From Saccoglossus kowalevskii (Eukaryota; Hemichordata; Enteropneusta; Harrimaniidae): a stretch of DNA of 23,180 bases. A program made the translations under genes and the position numbers. Where the stretch lies: positions 233,209-256,388 of the forward strand of contig NW_003129869.1 in assembly GCF_000003605.2 (NCBI RefSeq), in the 5' to 3' direction. A model generated the notes under the pieces. The model was given only the letters and a program-made list of their open reading frames with translations. It did no database searches and had not been told where the DNA came from. Of this stretch, positions 12,054-22,030 are shown in pieces. Each line of letters begins with the position of its first letter. The first letter of the stretch is position 1.

Positions 12054-13673
12054 TGTACACGTTATGCCGTCATCGAAGCTTCAATAACAGACTCGCGTAT
12101 CGTAGGTTGCTATGACAATGTACGATGATGTACATGCACTCACATTCGGTAAGAAAAACGAAAGACTTGGATGCATTGCCCTCAACGACCCAATTTCAAT
12201 TGCTTGGGAGTTGAACACAGAGGGCGCTATACATACAATGTATGTCATACAATCCTTAATTGCCACAATGATGACGTCATGGATGTCTTAAAACAATGAG
12301 TATCCAAGTGAGCAACGTGACACAACAATTGCGATAAATGCGATCCAGACATCGCGGGCGAGTTCTTTTTCTGAGTTTACTCAAGCGTTCTATTCTATAT
12401 TCCTATGATTGGGGTTCGGTTCGTACTGACTCTCCATGAAATGAATGTGCTAGCTGCAGTGCCACAGAGAGCCCAGGAACTATATTAAACTATATGCCTA
12501 GCCTATATGGAAAGGAGGCTATCGGCTCTAGTGTATTGTGTCTAGTGTATACAAAATGGACAGTGGATAAAGGCTCCAGCGATCCCACATTATTTAAAAC
12601 TGGAAAAGAACAGACGAAAGAAAAGTCAAACTTAATTCATATATAATCCCAGTTTGGCTTTCTTGTCAGTTATTCATGGAAGTGCCGCCTTTGTCTGATT
12701 TTGTCTGATCTTTCACACGATCATAACAACTGGTGTCACGGACAATAGGCCCGTTAGATCTTCGACGGTATATTCGACGACTTTTTCCGTTACAGAATGA
12801 TTTTTTTCTTCTAAAATTTAATTGTAAGTTATAATGTTATTAAGTGAGCCAATTTTGTCCCACACGTTCCCAAATAACGTTGTTTTGAATCCATCCTTTC
12901 TCTCGTGAATAAACTACCGGTAGTGCTGGACACACGGCTGTCCGTAAATGTTGTATCCACGTCGGCGCAAATAGGAGTCTCGCTGATTGGTTGACTTAGA
13001 ACCATTCAACATCGTCACGGACCCTCATGTGGACAAAAATGCGGACACAATAAGGCTAAGTTTTTCAGTACACAAATAATATTTTTAGCCCCCAGCTGGG
13101 CACAGTCCGGGGCTTATGGATTGGGTTCCGTCCGTTCTGTTCAGATACATAATGGCCGACTGGCAGCCATATTTGTCGCCAAAATAGTCTAAAAGCATAT
13201 ATTTTATATGTGCGGAGCAATATGTCAAAATATTGCTGGCTAATTCTGTTCAAACTTAAAATATGAGTAACGCCTATTGGCATACTGGGGCACATCCCCT
13301 ATTTTATTATTTTTTTTTGAAAAAAATCATTTGTGCATACGTTTTAAGATTGAGTGTTATCAAGAGTACATTAATATACATTTGGTGTTATATACGATTA
13401 AAACATGCCCAGATATTAATAAATAGTATTGGCTTGGTCTATAATAAGACTTTCCTCGGTATTGTTTGCAGTCGCATCACTCCCACAAACACAATACCTA
13501 TATTTAAATTAATGATAAATCAAAATGAAGTTTATATTATTATAATGCCATTTGGTAACAATCTTCGATACATAAAATTAGAATAGAATGTTTATGATAT
13601 TCACTAATTTGTTCAATAAATATTCTGCTCTTGCAAATACCTTTCCCCTCATGAACTCAGACAAATTGGTTGT
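12054..13673. other. No recognisable gene
   Basis: Contains an isolated CRE palindrome (12272-12279) and a G+C-richer patch at about 13085-13135 that looks like a transposon end, without a partner found. Confidence 0.5.
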
Positions 13674-14142
13674 TTAAACATAAATTAAGAAATACATTTC
13701 GTCTTTAATCTCATTTTGGTCGCAAACAGTGCACTTTCCACCACTGCAAGGAATTTTTTTGTATCGTCTTTTCTCTATTTCTAAATTATGGGCACTAATT
13801 CTCAATTTCGTTAATGCTGCTCTATGTTTTGCATTTGTTATTGATAGATAATTTTTATACTGGCAATTTTTCTTTAGCAGTCTATATATAGATTCGCAGC
13901 TTATTCTTTTGTTTTTTGTTTTTATTATCATCATGCATTTGTTCTTGGCTCTTGTAATCGAATACTGTTTTGAGTTTAATGCGAATTATGCCAAGTCTGT
14001 ATGCTTCATGGACTAGCGTGTTTTCATTGTTTGTTTTTATTTTTAGCCAATATTTTATCATTTGTGTTATACTAGTCAGTAGGGTGTCTATCTAATTCTA
14101 AAATACATGCCAAATTACTGGCTTTACAGTTTATATACGCTC
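13674..14142 (-). pseudogene. Decayed non-LTR retrotransposon, C-terminal part of the RT polyprotein
   Basis: Minus-strand translation gives, in order: SNLACILELDRHP (the family's GELGR-P-like segment), a frameshift, MIKYWLKIKTNNENTLVHEAY, then in a third segment KHRAALTKLRISAHNLEIEK, RRYKKIP and CTVCDQNEIKDEMYFL. These are the post-reverse-transcriptase motifs (IKYW, KHR-ALTKLRIS-H-LEIE-RY and a C-x2-C zinc-like motif) of LINE-type ORF2 proteins common in invertebrate genomes. The terminal His and Cys of the motif are changed to Tyr and Val. The frame is broken at about 14080 and between the second and third segments. No catalytic RT domain is in the window, so this is a 5'-truncated dead copy. 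Its upstream end abuts a fold-back arm at 14161-14188. Confidence 0.78.
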
Positions 14143-14160
14143 CGCGGTAAAGACACCGGC

Positions 14161-14188
14161 CGATATCTCATTGAGAACGAGAGAGCTC
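14161..14188. repeat. Solo arm of the A/D fold-back family
   Basis: CGATATCTCATTGAGAACGA followed by GAGAGCTC matches one arm of elements A and D. No partner arm was found nearby. It lies immediately upstream of the LINE remnant on that element's own strand. Confidence 0.5.
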
Positions 14189-14453
14189 AAATAATATTCC
14201 ACCCTCTCCTGTCTACTGTTCCAACGACATTTTCATTGCTCAATTAAATATATGTAAAAAAATTAAAATTTTTGAAACTATGAAATATGCGAAAGACAAA
14301 TATGCTTGATGGACTGAATTTACTTATATGAGGTAGGTGTGAAGGGCGCCACCTGTGTCGAAACATTGCCCGAAAATGACGTTTATTTTACGTTGATTAT
14401 TGCAAGAATGTATAGCTTATACCCCCAAATTTTCGATGAAGTGAACTTTGAAC

Positions 14454-14622
14454 TTTGATCACCAACCTTCTAGACAAGATGTATATATTTGACCTCCCTA
14501 ATTTGTACAAAATGAAGAAATTTGACCCCTCGCATTTAAGATAACGTGTAAGACTTTGACTCCTGCCATTTAAATCAAAATGAAGATTGTCGGCCTTCAA
14601 ATTCAGAGAACATGTAGATGTC
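14454..14622 (+). repeat. Degenerate 33-34 bp minisatellite
   Basis: Units start at about 14454, 14488, 14521, 14555 and 14589, most opening TTTGAC-C/T-CC. Units two and four carry AAAATGAAGA. The last unit is weakest. Confidence 0.65.
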
Positions 14623-14898
14623 ATTAAAAATAAAATAGTCTGACTATAACATGATATATCATCCCCCGCATAATATAAATGTATGGTAAGCAAAGAACTG
14701 GTTGGTAAAACAAAGGAATTATCAGTGAAAACCATTGACTTAGTTATATACCCTAGAATATATAAAATATGTTTTTGAAATTCAGTACCTCACCCCTTGG
14801 CTATTATCGCTGGACTGAATTAATGATATTATCAAAAATTCATTGAAGATATGGCGAAAATCAGTCGTTTTTGGCATCGACGTATATTTAACAATATT

Positions 14899-14968
14899 TA
14901 ATCAGTAAATGGTTCGTTTCGCTAATTACAGATATTAAGAAATCTGTAATCAGCGAAACAAGGGTCTT
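14899..14968. repeat. Hairpin repeat, copy 1
   Basis: 18-bp arms (GTTTCGCTAATTACAGAT at 14916-14933; ATCTGTAATCAGCGAAAC at 14942-14959), one mismatch, 8-nt loop. About 70 bp including flanks (AGTAAA on the left, AAGGGTC on the right) recurs at 15070. Confidence 0.85.
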
Positions 14969-15069
14969 ATACGTACAATATTCACAACTGTCGGACAAAA
15001 TTGACCAGTATATCCACCTTTCAGTTGTGTATATAACTACATAAAACATTTGCCGAAAATAATTAGCTT

Positions 15070-15140
15070 TAATTAGTAAAAGGCTCGTTTCGCTAATTAC
15101 AGATAATCAGAAATCTGTAATCAGCGAAACAAGGGTCCTG
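15070..15140. repeat. Hairpin repeat, copy 2
   Basis: Same orientation as copy 1, 171 bp further on. Both 18-bp arms are identical to those of copy 1 (15087-15104 and 15113-15130). Differences fall in the loop and flanks. Confidence 0.85.
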
Positions 15141-16256
15141 ATTACAGTTAATTTTCTTTTTGTGCATCATTCTGTTTTTGTTTCGTCTCGTTTTTCCGAT
15201 TACAATAGCTTGAAGCAGAAAATACGCACACTCACGAATTTGACAACATTCACTTGAGCGTTTTAGGATAGTGGGAATAGAAGCAAATAGATGGAAATGC
15301 CAGTTACGTCACTCATGAAGATTGATGATTCGATTGCTGGCCGGGATAGATGTATTTAGTGTTCATTTCTATGCAGATTGTCTACACCTGCGATTCTCAA
15401 TTTCGATGTGTAAAATCATATCGCTGCTGTGGACGGCGACGGCTGACAGATTTTTGTACTTCTGCGGCTCTCTTGACACGGGCAACTGATTGTTAGCTTT
15501 CTTTTTAAACAATTGTGGCGTTTACTTGGTCGTATTTTGTATATACCACTCAGACACTGACAACAAGTAAGTAAACAGACCGGGACATAGTCAACATGGA
15601 AATGTACCTTGAAGGCCCCGGAGGTACCATCATCATGCAACATTAATGAGCGAAATTTACATTACAATCTTATGCTTCTGAACAAGCAGATATTTATGCT
15701 GGAGAACAAAGTATACAAGTACTGTCTACGATATACTGCAAATGGAAATAATATACCTATTTAACCGTTGTTGATTTTTGTACAAAATTCCATGAACACA
15801 AAACAAACAACTGACAAAACAAAAAAACAACTGCCGAGTACACTACACAGTAGTCAAATCAGTAAGGAAAGGGACCTCATGGTCAATGTAAATATGTACC
15901 AAAGTTTGTCTAAAGAACGTGTCCGGTAAGTTCGTTATTGTGCTTTTTTTCTATTTCGATTAACACTTTCGGGCACGCGAATGACCTGTGAGTTGTACGC
16001 GGAGTTTGTAAAATTGAGGGCGCAATTCGGCTATTTCATGTACCATATCATTGGGAAAGAGATTCATGATAAATTCAATCATACAAAAAATGAAATCATA
16101 GTCACGTGATATTCATCATTTATTTAAATTACGTATATAAATAAACACTATAGTATATATTACACAGAATATGTTTTCCGATTTCTGTGTATAAATACGA
16201 ATATACTGCGAGTATACATTTAATGTATCCCTGTGCAATATACTATTATATCAGTG
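15141..16256. other. No recognisable gene
   Basis: A 75-codon minus-strand frame at 15416-15643 has no recognised family. The stretch 16080-16250 is very AT-rich. Confidence 0.5.
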
Positions 16257-16285
16257 GACGGAAGTGACGTCATCTAATATGGCGG
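16257..16285 (+). promoter_or_regulatory. Candidate TATA-less promoter motif cluster
   Basis: CGGAAGTGACGTCA (ETS site fused to a full CRE palindrome) is followed at once by AATATGGCGG (YY1-like). This composite is typical of animal housekeeping promoters. No transcript or first exon could be attached to it, so the regulatory role is inference. Confidence 0.3.
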
Positions 16286-16551
16286 TGCAAAACGTGACTG
16301 CATGAAGATACTTTTAGTTAACCTGAACTGCAGAAACACATTTGTTTCTTTTGTCTGTTCATGCGATTTTACATAGTGCATTGTGGGATATATCACGTGT
16401 TTAGTCTAGAATCGTGCAAAACTGTTCGCCAAACTAATATACGTTGGTGGATGACGCAGAACACGAACGGGTAGAATAACCATATTGCAAACATGTGACA
16501 GTGCTCTGCCACTGCACTTTCCACTAACAATGAGCAATACGTAAGTCGACC

Positions 16552-16759
16552 TTAACACAAGTGGTCGCCGAGATCTCGTTGAGAGTGAGACTTGTTTTTC
16601 CCTTTCAAATAGTGTTTTATTCTCTCCCGTCACCACGACCACTATTCCTGGCATGCGTAACCATGGAACAGGAGACACGATGACGGGAGATAATGAGGAG
16701 CAAAACAAGTCCCGTGGCTCTCTCGCATTCAACGAGATCTTTGCAGTCACTTGCGTTAT
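16552..16759. mobile_element. Fold-back element A (AGATCTCGTTGA arms)
   Basis: Imperfect inverted repeat. The left arm AGATCTCGTTGAGAGTGAGA (16571-16590) pairs with 16721-16740. CTTGTTTT pairs with AAAACAAG, and the inner TCTCCCGTCA pairs with TGACGGGAGA. Outer TAACACAAGTG pairs with CACTTGCGTTA. The left arm lacks a short segment (GAGCCACGGGA on the rc of the right arm). Non-coding fold-back MITE. Confidence 0.7.
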
Positions 16760-16769
16760 AGGGTCTATA

Positions 16770-17073
16770 GGTTGAAGGGCGGTGGTCATCGCGCCACGCA
16801 TGCGCGAGATATGGGTCTCATATAAACAAAGATGGCGACTTTGACTGTTGTGAAGACCAACGAGTGTAAACTGAGACATTACCAAGCTTTAATTAAATAA
16901 TTTCTTTGGTGATTAGAAAGTATCAAATTAATCACCGGCGGTAATTAGTGCAAGTCCAGGTCGAAACTCGTACTATGAATTAGTCAGAAGAGCGAGTTAG
17001 ATTGTGGGGGAAAATAATGTTTATTAACAAAAATGTCGCATATGCGCGGCGCGACGACCACCGCTCTTTAACC
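16770..17073. mobile_element. Fold-back element B (GGTTGAAGGGCGG arms)
   Basis: 38-bp terminal inverted repeats: 16770-16807 against the reverse complement of 17036-17073, with 6 mismatches and no gaps by eye. The ends start GGTT(G/A)AAG and carry GCGGTGGTC. About 304 bp long, with no coding capacity recognised between the arms. Confidence 0.75.
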
Positions 17074-17328
17074 AATAAGCCGCAATATTTAAATAATACA
17101 AGAACAGTAGCTGCCACACCCTCAACAAAAAACCCTAGAGTAAATAACAAAATAAATACCGCTCAGATTATGTTACATACAACTGTAGCCTGTTTTAGTT
17201 TCAAGAGATCTGTCAGACTGTTATTGTTTTAGTTTGTACAGAAAGTGGTTGTACTCCGGATTCAATAATTGGATAGACATTGAAAATCATAAACTTGTTC
17301 TCAGATTGTCGACCAGGGAAATCACAAC

Positions 17329-17491
17329 TAAAGCGGAGTTGTCGTCACCTGCGCACGCGCGGGAATTGAGTCCCAGGCGACGATAACAACGCTCGCCAAA
17401 AACGCAAAGGCTCATGGGTAGATGCTTGCTTGTAAACAATGACACGCTATGGCCATCTGACGCATGCGCAAGTGACGACCCCCCGCTTTAA
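17329..17491. mobile_element. Fold-back element C (TAAAGCGG arms)
   Basis: About 31-bp inverted ends: 17329-17359 against the reverse complement of about 17461-17491, sharing TAAAGCGG, GTCGTCAC and TGCGCA. The ends resemble those of element B (TTAAAG-GCGG-GGTCGTC), so this is likely a shorter relative of it. The arms contain NRF1-like GCATGCGCA sequence, which here belongs to the repeat. Confidence 0.68.
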
Positions 17492-17532
17492 CAGTTCTGT
17501 GATACTAGTAGACATTTGACGCCTTTGAACGC

Positions 17533-17688
17533 CGAGATATTGCTAAGAGCGAGAGAGCTACGATACTTTTACGTACGTGCACTGTTCGTATTTGGAACAT
17601 TGGACGCCACGTCGGAAGGGAACTGGATGAAACACTATTAGATGTGCAAAATAAATCTCGTGGCTCTATCGCTCTTAGTGAGATCTCG
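17533..17688. mobile_element. Fold-back element D, relative of A
   Basis: The left arm (17533-17568) reads CGAGATATTGCTAAGAGCGA then GAGAGCTACG. The right arm, reverse complemented, reads CGAGATCTCACTAAGAGCGA then TAGAGCCACG. It shares the GAGATCTC, GAGAGAGC and CACGRGA segments with element A. Confidence 0.68.
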
Positions 17689-17888
17689 ATTAAATTGACC
17701 TTTGTTAAAATACTCAATATGCGGCTATGACGTTTGAAAATTGCGTTTCTATTTCATGAAAATATATAATACATTATTTTGTATTATCAATTCCTCCATT
17801 GTGCGGGACTAAGTCAAGACAACCCTCCATGCATACATGGATTCATTACAGAAATAGTGGCAACTTTGAGGTCAATTACTCCGACAGA

Positions 17889-17917
17889 CCATGGAACTAT
17901 GGTTTATAGTTCCATGG
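17889..17917. repeat. Perfect 12-bp inverted repeat, 5-nt loop
   Basis: CCATGGAACTAT, loop GGTTT, then ATAGTTCCATGG. ACAGAC lies close to both sides. Confidence 0.8.
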
Positions 17918-18482
17918 ACAGACAAACTAAAACAATGACATTACAGACTTCCCTCTTGTTTTAGTGTATACATTGTTACTATAAACAATACAAAATTAAT
18001 AATATAAAGTCGGAATAATAGTAATGGCGGATTTAAGAACGTGTTAACGTAAATCATTACAGTATATTTATTTACAGTAAAATAGTTCACCGCATAAGAG
18101 TAAATAATTGAATATAATATAACATATAATGCATGAAATTTACGTAGTATAAAAATTAGAAAAAAATACGCGTTTCCCAGGTAACAGGCTAATTGCATAT
18201 AATAAATGAACCAGAACTGGATGAATGGAGAGGAAAATAAAGAAAGAGAGAAAGAGAGAGGCCAAAATATACACAACTTCCTATATACATATGGTGGATG
18301 GTTGATTCAGGAGGAAGCCTATATTTGCACATAAAAAAGCTGACACCGTTATTATGTCTGAGATACGAGGAACGGAACAGGCGATGCATTGTTCCTATAA
18401 TGCAGTAGTTTTTTGCTCTAAAATGGAATGTTCTACGGCTAGACAAAGAAGAGAGCTATATAGTGATAGTTTAGTTTGACGA
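17918..18482. other. No recognisable gene
   Basis: AT-rich, with hydrophobic frames on the minus strand that reflect A+T composition. A GA-rich run lies at about 18239-18260. Confidence 0.55.
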
Positions 18483-18810
18483 ATCCTCGGGGGCGGACAT
18501 CCGGGCATTTTCTACCGCCTGGCAACCCTCGCGGTGAAAACAAAGAACAAAAACTCGCAGAAAACAGTACTTTGCAATGGTTGTTGAGAGTCCCCTGAAC
18601 ACTGTAACAAGATTAGCCCTACGTGTGTAACATATATGAATTTGGTTGTTCAGGATTACTTCAAAGTTGAGTTTGTGTTGTTTTCTCGAATTTTCACCGG
18701 CTCCACCGGCGTTCCACAGCAGCGCGCGCAAAGCCCATAGAAATACGTGGTACAGTGATGCGCGTCTTAGCAACGTAGAACGTCTGTGACGTAGCTCCGC
18801 CCCCGAGGAT
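18483..18810. mobile_element. 328-bp MITE, copy 2
   Basis: Same orientation and exactly the same length as the 11726 copy. The 15-bp terminal inverted repeat ATCCTCGGGGGCGGA is perfect here. It lies about 800 bp beyond the receptor stop codon. A non-autonomous DNA transposon of unassigned superfamily. Confidence 0.9.
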
Positions 18811-19626
18811 AGAGATCGGGAACGGATAAGTGTTGTATGTTTGTTGTTTTAATGTGCAAGTGCAAGGAAGATTATGTTTGGAGCGAGTGTAGAGAATTGT
18901 GCCTGGTAATTTGAATAGAGAACGGGTTATATATTAACTGTCAACACTGGGAAAACTGTTTAAAGAAAAGATGCATGAAGACTTACTAGTATCTGGGATG
19001 CGTATCAAACGGGAAAGCTCTAGATTAATTCTAAATACATATTTACAAATCGTTGGATACATTTCCTGGTCTCGCGATTTAAACTGAACCAAAACGCAAT
19101 AAAAAACATATTTTTTACAAATCCCTCTTTTAATAACTGTTTCTCTCATAATTTGATTTTTTTTGTATTTTCTAGTATTTCAAGGAATATGTATATAACA
19201 ATGACACCATTTTGGATGCATGAACCTGGACGGAGGGTGATAAGTCATAGTGAATAAACAGGCTAGAAATCCAACACAGTCTAAGTCATGGTGAATAAAC
19301 ATGCCAGAAATCCAACACTGTCAATTTCAAATTGTTACATTTAAGCTGCTTCTTGGGAAAAAAATATGTGTATTAGCTTGCGGGATAGTGCACGTGTTTA
19401 TCGCAGCTACACACTGCGTGGAGGTAAAAGCGATTCACACCAAAATGTGAAAAGCAATTCGTAAAAGATCAACCAGTTATAGTACTCTAATGGTTTGGTT
19501 GAAAGATTGAATAGAATATACATGTACAGTACAACCCACAGGAAAGTACATTTCTACAAATATATACATTATATCTTTGGATATGCTATCAAACAAATGT
19601 CATTCAAAGTTCGCCATGTTCTTTCT
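18811..19626 (-). other. 3' flank of the receptor gene
   Basis: Presumably holds the 3' UTR of the minus-strand receptor. No canonical AATAAA on that strand was found; GATAAA lies at about 19396-19401 and ATTAAA at 19129-19134. The 41-bp duplication is inside it. Confidence 0.4.
19241..19322 (+). repeat. 41-bp tandem duplication
   Basis: TAAGTCATAGTGAATAAACA, then a CCAACAC-type end, is repeated at 19282 with a few changes. It lies about 300 bp downstream of the receptor stop codon. Confidence 0.85.
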
Positions 19627-19755
19627 TTAAAATTTGACACTCTCCACACCACTTTTCGTTGCCATTGTCGATGATGTGTCTCGCATTGAAAGAGACATGG
19701 TGGCGCTGTCATGCGAATGCTTCACGCGACGTTTCTTCAGGAAAGCCTGTTTCAC
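19627..19755 (-). CDS. GPCR terminal exon: cytoplasmic tail and stop
   Basis: 42 codons plus TAA. It opens with VKQAFLKKRRVKH, the basic end of helix 8, then a Ser/Thr/Met-rich stretch (SATMSLSMRDTSSTMATK), and ends ESVKF. The tail is short for the family. The Ser/Thr content would allow kinase and arrestin regulation (inference). The final residues do not form an obvious class I PDZ ligand. Confidence 0.88.
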   Translation of the reverse strand: MKQAFLKKRRVKHSHDSATMSLSMRDTSSTMATKSGVESVKF

Positions 19756-21973
19756 CTGTGAATTAATTAAGACATTTGTAATTGTAATTAAATACGATTT
19801 GTTTAAAGGAAATTCGCCTCCTGCAGAACTCGATTGACGAAGGAAGGCCCAATGCTCACGTGAGAACAGAAGCTAGGCATGGGTCTGTGAAATGCGTTAT
19901 AGAATATAGCAATAAAGAACGGTGGATGACGAATGTAATTCAAGAAAACTCACATCTTCATTCATTGCGCAGTGGAGGATGAAAATAAACACACCCTGTA
20001 AATAAATAAATAAAAACAAAACAAATATTGTATTATTCGAATCAACCTTATATTTGACAGCTTATTATCAAAACTTGCATGTCACAAGTTCCAACGACTT
20101 ACAAGATTACACATGAGTGGCCTCCGACCCAATCAGAGAATGTCTGTCATATTTATTGGAATTGACAACCAATAAAATAGTGCCTTCTGTCAAACCTAAA
20201 ATCTATACACTTTTACTAAGACTAACCAAATACCATATGGATAAAGGTATATAATAACCTGAGAAAGAAATACCGCCAAAATATAATTGGTAAATCATTG
20301 TTTGCACTTCGGAATAAATAAATGTATAAATTAAGATAACGATTTTTTCAAATGACCTGAATGCCTTTCCGAAAATATTAAAAGCGTTGTGAAAAACAAT
20401 ATTGCCATCCATACATAAATAAATGAAGACATTGTTTCCCAAGTTTACGTACCTGTAGTGCATTAAAGATTATAAACAGATACTGAAACACCAACGTTTC
20501 GGCGTTGACGGCAAACGCACCAAACAACCACGTCAGACCAAGAAGCGGCTGCAACATGACAATTGCCCGAATCCCAATTCTAGTGAAAAAAATATCAAAC
20601 TACAAATTATATACAGTTCACTGAGCACTGCGTACAAAAAAAGAAAATGTGAATTGAGAAAAAACGGCAACATTTGGACTAGTTTAAATATGATGTATGT
20701 AAGTTTGAATACTATTTTGAGCATGTTTTATTATTTTTGTTTGACATTACATCTTGAAAAGAAGAGCATCCCTCGTAAGATAAAAACGCTGAACTGGCAA
20801 CAAATTCAAGTCATATTCTCGAAGCGCTTGTGTAACGTCAAAATGGCGTATCCTCGGGGGCGAAGCTACGTCACAAGACGTTCCACGTTGCTACGACGCG
20901 CACCACTGTACATGCATTTCTATGGGCTCTGTGCGCGCTGATGTGAAACGCCGTTCGAGCCGGTGAAAATTCGAAAAAAACAACACAAACTCAACTTTGA
21001 AGTAATCCTGAACAACCAAATTTATATATGTTTCACACGTAGGGCTAATCTTGTTACACTGTTCAGTGGAGTCTCAACAATCATCCCAAAGTACCGTTTT
21101 CTGCGAGTTTTGGGCCTTTGTTTTCACCGCCGCGGGTTGCCAGGCGGTGAAAATGCCCGGATGTCCGCCCCCGAGGATATAGAGAAAGCACATGAGCATG
21201 AGTATGCGAAACCCAAATTGTTAGCCGCGTCCATTCACAGTGCCGATCCGCTACGGAATAACCATGTAATAGTTGCCTGGTTTGGGCAGGTTTTTATTTC
21301 TGTGTTGTAAATAGAATGATCGATTCGTATACCTGAGCTTCTCCACTTCAGTCTTGTCTGCGTTAGCTTTCAAAGTCATAAACACACGCAGTACGAGAAT
21401 CAGGATAATGGCGTTGATCTGCGGAATAGAAAACATATACATATTTTTTACCACTAAAAGAAGACAATATGTATACTTTGAAAGAATTGAGTTCTAGAGT
21501 TTTCATTAATTCATCAAACGAAGATTGCTACGTCTACTGCCAAACAATCTACTTCCAACAAATTATGAAAGTTGTTGCCTCCGTAACTCATAGTTAATTC
21601 TTATATAACGACCACGTATGTCAACACACCTTAGTGTAAATTCGAGTAATTATGTGAGAGAGGGAATATCTTGTCAATGTTTATTGACTCGCTTGTATTC
21701 CCATCGATTGTATTCAATCCATTCACCTACAAATAACATTAATAGTGTGAAAGACAAAGGACACACTTACGAGAATTACAAGGATGACTGGTCCAGCAAA
21801 TGCCCATATCAAACCATTATCATACGATAGCCAGCATCTGGATTTCAGAACAATATATATATATATTTTTTAATTCGAACTTTCTTAGAATATGAATGAA
21901 TGAAAGAATGAATGAAAGAATGAATGAATGAATGAATGAATGAATGAATGAATGAATGAATGAATAATAGATG

Positions 21974-22030
<57 letters not shown>

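Noticed and set aside
13085-13135. G+C-rich patch with CCCCCAGCTGGG and GGCTTATGGATTGGGTTCC
   Set aside because: Looks like a repeat end, but no second copy or inverted partner is in the window.
13263-13586. Plus-strand frame with a LINE-tail-like stretch (FKLMINQNEVYIII)
   Set aside because: It is on the strand opposite to the clear LINE remnant next to it, and the resemblance is too short in AT-rich DNA.
16406-16885. 159-codon minus-strand ORF, the longest in the window
   Set aside because: It runs straight through fold-back element A and into element B. Its similarity to the frame at 17505-17717 (EPRDLFC) follows from the shared inverted-repeat DNA, and no domain is recognisable.
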